The notes under the pieces: model-generated
Database searches by the model: none
Told to the model about the DNA's origin: nothing
Seen by the model: only the letters and a program-made list of their open reading frames with translations
Part shown: positions 7,884 through 15,773 of the stretch, in pieces
Layout of the letters: each line of letters opens with the position of its first letter
Position numbering within the stretch: the first letter of the stretch is position 1
NCBI GenBank assembly: GCA_023229505.1
Contig: JALNZD010000016.1
Span: 10,700-74,699 of the forward strand
DNA: 64,000 nucleotides
Direction of reading: 5' to 3'
DNA from: Bacteroidales bacterium
Lineage (GTDB): Bacteria; Bacteroidota; Bacteroidia; Bacteroidales; JAGOPY01
Made by a program: the position numbers and the translations under genes

Positions 7884-10232
7884 ATGAGGCTTAAACTAAT
7901 TATTCTCCTGATCCTGTTTCCTATCATGACCATTTTTGCCGACGGAGAGTCAGACCCGTCTGTAAAACGTTACACGGTAAGTGGCCATGTGAAAGATGCT
8001 GAAACAGGAGAAGACCTCTTTGGCGCGTCCATTCTCGTTGCTGAGATTGGCACGGGTTCTGTCGCGAATGAATATGGTTTTTACTCCGTAAGCCTTCCCA
8101 AAGGGCAATATTCCCTTAGTTTCTCATACACGGGTTATGAATCGCAGATTCATAATGTCACAGTTGAAAAAGATATTGTTCTGGACATTCAGTTAAATCC
8201 TCTTTCTCAAACCTTAAAAGAAATTGAGATAAAAGCTGAGCGAACCGATGCAAATGTCAAAGCTCCGGAAATGAGCATCGTAAAAATGGATGTAAAGACC
8301 ATCAACAAAATACCCGCCCTGATGGGTGAAGTAGATATTATCAAAGCGATCCAGCTTTTACCGGGGGTCCAGTCTGTCAGCGAAGGATCATCAGGATTCA
8401 GTGTCAGGGGTGGCAGCCCGGATCAGAACCTCATCCTGCTGGATGAAGCGACTGTTTATAACCCCTCACATTTCCTCGGTTTCTTTTCGGTTTTTAACAA
8501 TAATGCCATTAAGGATGTTAAATTATATAAAGGCGATTTGCCGGCACAATATGGGGGAAGGTTAGCATCGGTGCTCGATGTCAGGATGAAAGACGGGAAT
8601 CAGAAAAAGTTTTCAGGAACAGGCGGTATTGGGCTGATATCCAGCAGGCTGACCATTGAAGGGCCGATCATCAAAGACAGGACCTCGTTTATTGTCTCAG
8701 GAAGAAGGACTTACGCTGACCTTTTCCTGCCACTTTCCAAAAATGAAGGCGCTCAGGATAGCCGCCTTTATTTCTACGATTTTAACGCAAAGATCAATCA
8801 TACTTTTAATGAGAATAACAGGATTTATCTTTCGGGGTATTTCGGCAGGGATGTTTTCAAAAATCCTTTTGCAAATATGAAGCTGGGAAATTCTACGGCA
8901 ACAGCCAGATGGAACCATTTGTTCTCACAAAGGCTTTTCAGTAATTTCACAACGATTTATTCCCGCTATGAATACGGCCTGGGAACGGCCAATGAGAGTG
9001 ATCCCAATTCATTTCTATGGATTTCCAAACTTCAGGATTACCAGGTTAAAGGTGATTTCACTTACTACCCAACTACAAATCATACGTTGAGATTTGGTTT
9101 CAGCAGCATCCTGCACATTTTTGACCCTGGAAAAGCCAAAGGAACCGGTGATGAAAGCATGTTTACAGGATATGCACTTGACCGGACCCACGCATTGGAA
9201 AGCGGGGTTTATATCAGCAACGATCAGGATATAGGCAGCCGGCTGACCCTGAAATACGGTCTCCGTTTTTCCCTGTTTCAAAATGTCGGACCAGCCACAG
9301 TTTACGGGTATGATCAATATTTCAAGCTGGCAGATTCCACCAAATACAGCCAGGGAGATTTTTATCACACTTACTCGGGTCTAGAGCCAAGACTTGGGAT
9401 GACTTATGTTTTGGATGAGGTTTCTTCAGTAAAAGCAAGCTATTCTCACACATACCAATATTTGCAACTCGCTCAGAATTCAACGGCCGGAACCCCGCTC
9501 GACATCTGGTTTGCCGCCAGCCCAAACGTTAAACCTCAGGTTTCCGACCAGGTTGCTGCCGGTTATTTCAGGAACCTAAGGCGGAATACCATTGAAACTT
9601 CGGTGGAAGTTTACTATAAAAGCATGCGTAACGCCATTGATTTTAAGGATCATGCAACGTTATTGCTCAATAAACAACTGGAAGGCGAATTGCGTTTTGG
9701 TAAAGCATGGGCTTATGGCATTGAGTTGATGATTGCAGTTCCTGAAGGACGATTGAACGGATGGGTCAGTTATACCTACTCCCGGACCTGGAGGAAATTC
9801 AAGGACATCAACGATGGGAAAACTTATCCCGCGCCTTATGACTCGCCGCATGATGTATCTATAGTCATGAATTTTGAAGCCAGCCAGCGCATCAGTCTTT
9901 CAGCCAATTGGATTTATTCAACCGGAAAGCCGGTCACATTCCCCACCGGGAGAGCCGTCATCGATGGAGCCATAGTCCCCATCTATTCTGATCGGAATGC
10001 TTACAGGATAAAAGACTATCACCGGTTAGACCTGTCAGTTACCTTGCACCAGAAACCCAACGACCACAGGTTCAAATGGGATTTGATCTTTTCAGTTTAT
10101 AATGCTTATAACCGCCATAATACCTGGGCCATTAACTTTGTTCAGGACGTTCAAAACCCTTACAAAACCTACGCTGAAATGACTTACCTGTTCGGTGTCA
10201 TACCGGCTGTTACTTTTAACTTCAGATTTTAA
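7884..10232 (+). CDS. TonB-dependent outer-membrane receptor with carboxypeptidase-like domain
   Basis: The 782-residue product starts with a signal peptide (MRLKLIILLILFPIMTIFA), then a carboxypeptidase-regulatory-like beta-sandwich (about 30-115), a plug domain (about 120-230, with GGSPDQNLILLDEATVYN) and a 22-strand-type barrel ending in the terminal phenylalanine (AVTFNFRF) used for outer-membrane insertion. The ATG at 7884 is chosen over 7863 because it places the signal peptide at the very start. The ligand is unknown. The next gene, two bases on, is a DUF4249 lipoprotein; this pair is a recurrent Bacteroidota unit, probably acting together in uptake of an unidentified compound. Confidence 0.92.
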   Translation: MRLKLIILLILFPIMTIFADGESDPSVKRYTVSGHVKDAETGEDLFGASILVAEIGTGSVANEYGFYSVSLPKGQYSLSFSYTGYESQIHNVTVEKDIVLDIQLNPLSQTLKEIEIKAERTDANVKAPEMSIVKMDVKTINKIPALMGEVDIIKAIQLLPGVQSVSEGSSGFSVRGGSPDQNLILLDEATVYNPSHFLGFFSVFNNNAIKDVKLYKGDLPAQYGGRLASVLDVRMKDGNQKKFSGTGGIGLISSRLTIEGPIIKDRTSFIVSGRRTYADLFLPLSKNEGAQDSRLYFYDFNAKINHTFNENNRIYLSGYFGRDVFKNPFANMKLGNSTATARWNHLFSQRLFSNFTTIYSRYEYGLGTANESDPNSFLWISKLQDYQVKGDFTYYPTTNHTLRFGFSSILHIFDPGKAKGTGDESMFTGYALDRTHALESGVYISNDQDIGSRLTLKYGLRFSLFQNVGPATVYGYDQYFKLADSTKYSQGDFYHTYSGLEPRLGMTYVLDEVSSVKASYSHTYQYLQLAQNSTAGTPLDIWFAASPNVKPQVSDQVAAGYFRNLRRNTIETSVEVYYKSMRNAIDFKDHATLLLNKQLEGELRFGKAWAYGIELMIAVPEGRLNGWVSYTYSRTWRKFKDINDGKTYPAPYDSPHDVSIVMNFEASQRISLSANWIYSTGKPVTFPTGRAVIDGAIVPIYSDRNAYRIKDYHRLDLSVTLHQKPNDHRFKWDLIFSVYNAYNRHNTWAINFVQDVQNPYKTYAEMTYLFGVIPAVTFNFRF

Positions 10233-10234
10233 TC

Positions 10235-11077
10235 ATGAGAAAGATATTTTTGATCATACCAGCTATTTTTATATTTCTTACGTCTTGCACCGAGCGCATT
10301 GACATTAAACTGGATGATTCCTTTACACGACTGGTTGTTTACGGTGCCATAACAACTGATACCACGCGGCATTATATCGAATTATCCACTACTTCCAGTT
10401 ATTATTACAATGAAGCTCCGCCGCCTGTTACAGGTGCCAGCCTGGAAATCTCTGATGATCAGGGTAATACGGAAAGCCTTACAGAATTGGAACCCGGAAA
10501 ATACGCGACTTCTCCCCTGTTCTTCGCCTTACCGGGAAGAACATATACCCTTAGAATTGAATTGGCAGGGGAGCTAAACGGACACAAAACTTATCTGGCA
10601 ACTTCATCTGTTAACCCCATTTACCCGATTGATTCAATCGGATTAGTTTACCAGCCCGACTGGGGAGAAAAAGGTTTTTATGAAGTCACCTGTTACTACC
10701 AGGATCCCCCCACCAGGGACTTCTATATGTTTAACATTTTTAAAAACGGCGAAATGCTTACCGATACCATCAGAAACCGGTTTGTCATCGATGATGGATT
10801 CTTCAACGGTAATTATACCAATGGAATTGGCGTAGGTTTCCTCAATCAGGCAAACGAAAGGGAAGTGCTTAGGGTTGGCGACACAATTACTTTCCAGGGT
10901 TGCAACATTACCGAAGAATATTTTAATTTCGTCCAGACTCTGCAATCTGAAACCGGTTTTCAGAATCCGTTGTTCAGCGGCCCGCCGGCAAATGTCAAAA
11001 GCAATATCAGTAACGGCGCCGTAGGTTTTTTTGCTGCTTATGCAGTAGCCTATTCCAGAAAGGTTTTTCAACCTTAA
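10235..11077 (+). CDS. DUF4249-family lipoprotein
   Basis: This 280-residue protein has a lipoprotein signal ending in the lipobox FLTSC (Cys18), so it is probably anchored in the outer membrane. The rest is mostly beta sheet: an early VVYGAITTDTTRHYIELSTT stretch typical of DUF4249 proteins is followed by Ig-like strands. Its start lies two bases after the TonB receptor stop, so the two genes are almost certainly one operon. In DUF4249 proteins generally the role is unknown; the pairing implies it is the partner lipoprotein of the receptor. Confidence 0.85.
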   Translation: MRKIFLIIPAIFIFLTSCTERIDIKLDDSFTRLVVYGAITTDTTRHYIELSTTSSYYYNEAPPPVTGASLEISDDQGNTESLTELEPGKYATSPLFFALPGRTYTLRIELAGELNGHKTYLATSSVNPIYPIDSIGLVYQPDWGEKGFYEVTCYYQDPPTRDFYMFNIFKNGEMLTDTIRNRFVIDDGFFNGNYTNGIGVGFLNQANEREVLRVGDTITFQGCNITEEYFNFVQTLQSETGFQNPLFSGPPANVKSNISNGAVGFFAAYAVAYSRKVFQP

Positions 11078-11465
11078 AAAAATATTTCCCAACCGACCGG
11101 GTATATTTTTCATTTTTCCGGATAAACAAGAAAAAGGATTCATGTTTGTCCGGTATCATCGTGGGTTGGCCACCCGGATATTCCTCTTATTCTATTGAGT
11201 AAACGGACAAATTTGAATTTAGTTATTGATTCAAAAAAAATCTGGCTTACAATCTAATTTACTACACTGCTCTTCCTGTTTAATTATACAGGTTGATAAT
11301 CATCGAATTACTCTTGATAACAGGAGCAGCGGCGCCGGTTCTTCCTTTCGGACAGCTTATCGGAAATATGTTGGGGTGGAATTGTTGGACTGCGAAAGTG
11401 GAAATATGCCCGGTTGCCGAAAAGGGCTGATAGAGTAGGCGAAATTGAAATTAAACCAACGGATT
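11078..11465. other. intergenic stretch of about 390 bp
   Basis: No convincing gene. It contains copy 2 of the 29-bp element (11095-11123). The end of that element overlaps an inverted repeat, CCGGATAAAC (11118-11127) against GTTTGTCCGG (11144-11153), which could form a hairpin with one G-U pair after the DUF4249 gene. The remainder to 11465 should hold the promoter of the next gene, but no clear TAnnTTTG box is seen. Confidence 0.5.
11095..11123 (+). repeat. dispersed 29-bp intergenic element, copy 2
   Basis: Identical over 29 bases to 3149-3177 and in the same orientation. It starts 18 bases after the stop codon of the DUF4249 gene. Confidence 0.75.
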
Positions 11466-11975
11466 ATGAAAAAAATACTTTTTACTTTTGTTATCCTTCT
11501 GGCTATAATAGCCAATGGACAAGCGCAGGAAAAGCTGAAGATCGGTGAAATAAAGAACGGTAAGTTCCAGGTCACCAATCCGGATGCTTTGAAAGCTTTC
11601 TTTATGAACAGCCTGGGAAATAGCGGAGCCTTGGGGAAAGATTTCCAGGTCAGCACAGCGCCGGAAGGCGACCGCTTCTTTGTTTATTACCCTGTATCCG
11701 GAAATAAGGATAAAGTGACAAATATAGGTGTGATGCTAGTTAAAATTAAGAATGATGCTTTTATTGTCGAAAATCCACCTGATCCCATCCCAAACGCACC
11801 CGGGGGTGGTGGAAGTGCCACATTTACATGCACCGGTAATCCATGTGAATCATGCACTCCTGATATTACATGGCCGATAGGGAATTGGATTCCATTGATC
11901 ATGTGTAATTGTGAAGGTGGTGGCCATTGTAACATGTCAATCTCCTTCTCAATCAATATTAATATTGGTTTCTAA
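11466..11975 (+). CDS. exported protein with six-cysteine C-terminal module, unknown
   Basis: The 169-residue product has a signal peptide (about 1-20, ending NGQAQ), a middle domain of about 90 residues with no family that I recognise, a Pro/Gly linker (PPDPIPNAPGGGG) and a cysteine-rich C-terminus. Cysteines are at 122, 127, 130, 147, 149 and 155 in the patterns CTGNPCESC and CNCEGGGHC. I chose the ATG at 11466 over 11445 because the signal peptide then begins normally. The next gene encodes an exported thioredoxin-like protein, which suggests, without proof, that these cysteines are its substrate or that the two share an envelope redox or maturation role. Metal binding is an alternative. 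Confidence 0.75.
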   Translation: MKKILFTFVILLAIIANGQAQEKLKIGEIKNGKFQVTNPDALKAFFMNSLGNSGALGKDFQVSTAPEGDRFFVYYPVSGNKDKVTNIGVMLVKIKNDAFIVENPPDPIPNAPGGGGSATFTCTGNPCESCTPDITWPIGNWIPLIMCNCEGGGHCNMSISFSININIGF

Positions 11976-12091
11976 AATGATAATTTACTCAGTGTAAACT
12001 CTTTCAGATTGAAATATCGGATAAGATAAATTAATTAAAATCCTCTCTGAAGGAGTTTACACTTTCCTTTACCCAATTTAAGCTAATTAAT

Positions 12092-13249
12092 ATGAAAACA
12101 CGGCTACTCCTGATCTTTCTTCTCTCTGCCAATGTGCTATTTTCCCAAGTAAGCAGTGAAAAGTCACAATCCGGAGATCCATTTCTAAATTCGGTCTTAA
12201 AAATATTCTTCCTCGAAAATATTTCCTATGAAGTCTCTTCCAAAAAAAAGGCATTATTTGACTTGGATACGGCATATTCTCAAGCAAAGGTTACAGTCAA
12301 AAAGCAAGGTGACTCCATCATCTTTTTACATATTATAAACTCTACCCAACAGGATGAATTACTGCTTTATAGTGATTCCGTATGGTACGTTCGTCATCAG
12401 GAAAAAGAATTGCGGTTTATTGGAAAAGGAATCGATGGTGCAGGTAGAAATTATTTATTGGAACATTTCCCTGTTAGTTTATACACTATAGATACACTAA
12501 TTAATCAAGTGAACCCATTTTGGAGAATCATCAGAGAAAATGAACTATATAATTTGGTTTCAATTGACATTGCGACTAAACCAGAGGAGGTTTCTGACCT
12601 TCGGGTGGAAATCTTGATAAAGCATTCTGACAGCCTGATTTATTCAATGATACAAGATGTTGGTTTCAAGGGAATGACTGTCCGTCTTTTTCAAGAGGAA
12701 ACCTTCCGGAATTATACTTTCCCTACGACTGATCAAGTCGTATTGCCTGCCTGTTTCAATGATTATAAGAAGATTATTCCAGACTATATAGCTATAGATG
12801 GACTTGAGAAATCACAATCGGATAGCGTGAAACAGGATATTTTTTTACAATCCATAGAACTGTATGATTTGGAAGAAAATCCTTTCAGACTGCCGGAAGA
12901 AGGATTGATCTTTTTCGATCTATGGTACGTAGGTTGTTTTCCCTGCATGAAAGCTGCACCGGTGATCGAAAAACTCTTCAATGAATATAAAGACAGTATT
13001 CATTTTTACAGTGTAAATGAAGTCGACTCCGACAAGGAAAAGATTAAGCGGTTTATGGACATGAAAAACATTTCATTTCCTGTGCTGCTTGGTGGCAAAG
13101 AAAAACTTGCCGTTAAGGTCAATGGCAGAAGTGGTTATCCGCTATTTATCCTGATGGATGCCCAAAGCGGCAAAGTATTATGGAAATTAGAAGGATATAC
13201 GGAAAACCTTGAAGAACTTATAAAAAATGCCATCGACCAAAACCTTTGA
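12092..13249 (+). CDS. TlpA-like exported thioredoxin-fold protein
   Basis: The 385-residue product has a signal peptide (about 1-18), a 240-residue N-terminal region without a recognised family, and a C-terminal thioredoxin-like domain. The domain shows WYVGCFPCMKAAPVIEKL with the redox pair Cys282/Cys285 (CFPC) and a cis-proline loop GRSGYPLFIL. Such proteins reduce or exchange disulfides in the periplasm. It follows the six-cysteine exported protein by 116 bases on the same strand, so joint expression is likely. The large N-terminal extension is common in Bacteroidota TlpA-type proteins and may recognise the partner. Confidence 0.88.
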   Translation: MKTRLLLIFLLSANVLFSQVSSEKSQSGDPFLNSVLKIFFLENISYEVSSKKKALFDLDTAYSQAKVTVKKQGDSIIFLHIINSTQQDELLLYSDSVWYVRHQEKELRFIGKGIDGAGRNYLLEHFPVSLYTIDTLINQVNPFWRIIRENELYNLVSIDIATKPEEVSDLRVEILIKHSDSLIYSMIQDVGFKGMTVRLFQEETFRNYTFPTTDQVVLPACFNDYKKIIPDYIAIDGLEKSQSDSVKQDIFLQSIELYDLEENPFRLPEEGLIFFDLWYVGCFPCMKAAPVIEKLFNEYKDSIHFYSVNEVDSDKEKIKRFMDMKNISFPVLLGGKEKLAVKVNGRSGYPLFILMDAQSGKVLWKLEGYTENLEELIKNAIDQNL

Positions 13250-13304
13250 TGATTACCCGGCCATACTTTAATTATGTTCAGACCTTCAGGATATATATCA
13301 CTTT

Positions 13305-14420
13305 TTGATGAAATCAATCTTAATAACAATTTCGTTTTTGCTGATATGGGCATATTCGCAAAGCCAGCCGGGTGCAACTGACCTGCAAAAACAACTGGAT
13401 GAATTAAGATCCAGGATCAAAATACTGGAGAAAGAGAATGATAAACTGAAGTCGGAAAGCAGATCGAACGACAGTGTGGCTTATTGCACCTTGCGTTACG
13501 AAATATTCGAAGCTTTCACGAATGTTTCACAACTTGATTTCGATTTTAAGAATACAGCCGATAAAATTGCTGTAACCGGCTTGTTTACCAAGTTAATGCA
13601 GGCAAACAACCCGACCAGCGATATCCTCGGTTTCCGGTTCACTGAAATAATTTTTTCTGCCTCGGAAAAGCATTTTAAAGAGGCATTGAAAGATGAAGGA
13701 GATAAAAAAAGATTTTCGCAGGTCATCAGTAAAATCATTGATAATCCGGTTGTTTCCTCACTCGCTAATACTAATCCGGTCACTTCTGTTGTGGCGGCCA
13801 TCATCAACATTGTTGCCGGTTTTACAACCTCACGGACTGAAGTTGAAAAAGAAGGTGGCCGGATCAAAGATGTCACTGTTGAACAGCAGGATGCTTTTGA
13901 GAATAGAGGAATTTCAGCCTTCCGAAATGAATTGAAGGAATACATTGACTTTTATGATGCGCTCATTATTGCTTCCTGTGATTACCTGGAAGGTCTTGAT
14001 GCACTTAATAGAAAGTTCGCTAATCTCATCCAGTCGGTAACGGATTACAAAAAGGAACTCTACACTGAACTTGATTTCAAAGAAAGCAACCTGCTGATGC
14101 AACTGGCAAAGTTATTACCGGACCCTGCTGCAGATGGCATCAATTATAGCGGCATCATTCATGACCCTAAAATTCAGAAGAGCCAGCTTCTTGCAAGAAA
14201 ATACCCGGTCCTGCAGCAGGCTGTCAGCTCTTTCAAAAAAGAATATAACACCCTCCTTTTTAATTTCTTATCGGATTATATCAAAACCCTGAAAACGGCC
14301 AGGGACTTCCCCAGCGGGGATATAGATAAAACTAAGACCGATGCCCTGGTTACTGATATTGAAACCTTTATCAACAGTCAGAAAGGCAAAGAACGGGAAG
14401 AGCTGGATGCATTCAGATAA
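13305..14420 (+). CDS. exported coiled-coil protein, unknown
   Basis: I do not recognise this 371-residue protein. It begins with a signal peptide (about 1-20), then a short coiled coil (about 27-52: LQKQLDELRSRIKILEKEND) and a long mostly helical part. A small hydrophobic stretch, VVSSLANTNPVTSVVAAIIN at about 150-170, could be a membrane or buried segment. The start could also be Met2 at 13308. It is 55 bases after the thioredoxin-like gene on the same strand and may belong to the same transcription unit. Confidence 0.7.
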   Translation: MMKSILITISFLLIWAYSQSQPGATDLQKQLDELRSRIKILEKENDKLKSESRSNDSVAYCTLRYEIFEAFTNVSQLDFDFKNTADKIAVTGLFTKLMQANNPTSDILGFRFTEIIFSASEKHFKEALKDEGDKKRFSQVISKIIDNPVVSSLANTNPVTSVVAAIINIVAGFTTSRTEVEKEGGRIKDVTVEQQDAFENRGISAFRNELKEYIDFYDALIIASCDYLEGLDALNRKFANLIQSVTDYKKELYTELDFKESNLLMQLAKLLPDPAADGINYSGIIHDPKIQKSQLLARKYPVLQQAVSSFKKEYNTLLFNFLSDYIKTLKTARDFPSGDIDKTKTDALVTDIETFINSQKGKEREELDAFR

Positions 14421-14518
14421 AGTTTGAAACCCATTCTATGTATCTTTGTCACTAAAGTAGCTAAAACCAAAACTTTGGTTTCTAATTTCAAATTTCTATT
14501 TTCAAATTTCTAATTTTA

Positions 14519-15655
14519 ATGATTACCATTATTGCCGATGATCACATCCCTTTCCTGAAAGGCGTTCTCGAACCTTTCGCAAAGATTATTTATACGAAAG
14601 GCGGCCAGATTGACCACAAACTCGCCCTGCAGGCTGACGGGTTGGTTATCCGGACAAGAACATTTTGTAATGCCAGCCTGCTGGAAGGAACACCGGTGAG
14701 GTTTATCGCCACGGCTACCATCGGTTTTGATCATATCGACACGGATTATTGTTCAAAAAAGGAGATCAGCTGGCATCATGCCCCCGGGTGCAATGCTTCG
14801 TCTGTCAGGCAATATCTGGCATCCGCCCTGGTCAATCTGGCATTAAGACATAAATTCAGCCTGCAGGGCAAGAAGATCGGTATTATTGGCGTAGGGCACG
14901 TCGGTAGCAAAATAGCCCAGCTTGCCAGTGCACTGGGCATGGTTCCCCTGCTCAATGACCCCCCCAGGGAAAGATCTGAAAATATAGGTGGTTTTGTATC
15001 CCTTGAAGAAATACAGGAAACCGCTGATATCATTACTTTCCATGTGCCCCTCACCCATGAAGGTCCGGATAAAACATATCACATGGCGGATAAGGAGTTT
15101 TTTAAAAAGCTCAGAAAAAAACCATTGCTCATTAATACCGCACGTGGCCCTGTTATCGATACTCATTTAGTTAAAGACACCGTCTGCAGAGGTGAAATTT
15201 CCGGATTTGCTGCCGATGTATGGGAAAATGAACCAAATCCTGACAGAGAACTGCTGGAAATAGCCGGCATTGCCACTCCCCACATCGCAGGTTATTCCGT
15301 GGAAGGCAAAGCAAACGGAACAGTTGCCTGCGTGCAGGCCGCCAGCCGCTTCTTCAACTTCGGAATTGATGATTGGTATCCATCGCCCCTACCACTTCCT
15401 GAAAATCCGCTGATTGAAATAAATGCCCGGGGCAATACAAATGAGCTGGTAATATTCGAATCTATTCTTGCAAGCTATGATGTTCGGCATGATGATGCCA
15501 TCTTCCGGAAGGATCCTTCCCAATTCGAAAACCTCCGGAATCATTACCCGGTCAGACGCGAGTTTGGCGCATACCGGGTACATATTTCAAATTCAAGGAC
15601 AGAACTTCTATCAATGCTGCATAAAATTGGATTTTCTTCGAGTTCTGAGTTCTGA
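14519..15655 (+). CDS. pdxB: erythronate-4-phosphate dehydrogenase
   Basis: The 378-residue enzyme oxidises 4-phosphoerythronate with NAD in the DXP-independent-ring branch of pyridoxal phosphate synthesis. It has the D-2-hydroxyacid dehydrogenase fold: substrate half-domain, the nucleotide motif IGIIGVGHVGSKIA (about 121-134), catalytic Arg in NTARGPVID, Glu in WENEP, His in TPHIAGYS, and a PdxB-type C-terminal dimerisation region. This extension separates it from D-3-phosphoglycerate dehydrogenase. The last residues (GFSSSSEF) are encoded inside a short tandem repeat (TTCTGAG units), so the natural C-terminus may have been altered. It is followed by transketolase, which makes erythrose 4-phosphate, the source of its substrate. 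Confidence 0.9.
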   Translation: MITIIADDHIPFLKGVLEPFAKIIYTKGGQIDHKLALQADGLVIRTRTFCNASLLEGTPVRFIATATIGFDHIDTDYCSKKEISWHHAPGCNASSVRQYLASALVNLALRHKFSLQGKKIGIIGVGHVGSKIAQLASALGMVPLLNDPPRERSENIGGFVSLEEIQETADIITFHVPLTHEGPDKTYHMADKEFFKKLRKKPLLINTARGPVIDTHLVKDTVCRGEISGFAADVWENEPNPDRELLEIAGIATPHIAGYSVEGKANGTVACVQAASRFFNFGIDDWYPSPLPLPENPLIEINARGNTNELVIFESILASYDVRHDDAIFRKDPSQFENLRNHYPVRREFGAYRVHISNSRTELLSMLHKIGFSSSSEF

Positions 15656-15727
15656 GTTTTATCTTCTGTCTTTTGTCTTCTGTCTTCTGTCTTACGGTTT
15701 TTTAATTTTAATTTTTAATTTTGTCTG
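15640..15727. repeat. tandem TTCTGAG / CTTCTGT / AATTTTTA repeats
   Basis: Three low-complexity runs lie one after another: AGTTCTGAGTTCTGAGTT, then about four TTCTGTC units, then AATTTTAATTTTTAATTTT. The same three-part order is found at 55258-55365 in the B12 locus. Here it overlaps the end of pdxB. Confidence 0.7.
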
Positions 15728-15773
15728 TTGTCATCTCAATTCACTATTTTTCACAACGTAACTATGCCCGAAA

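Noticed and set aside
10643..11143. Minus-strand reading frame of 166 codons under the DUF4249 gene
   Set aside because: It is a shadow of the real gene on the other strand; the lipoprotein signal and operon spacing support the plus strand.
12060..12091. Ribosome binding site before the thioredoxin-like gene
   Set aside because: No GGAGG-like sequence is present; starts here mostly lack one, as usual in Bacteroidota.
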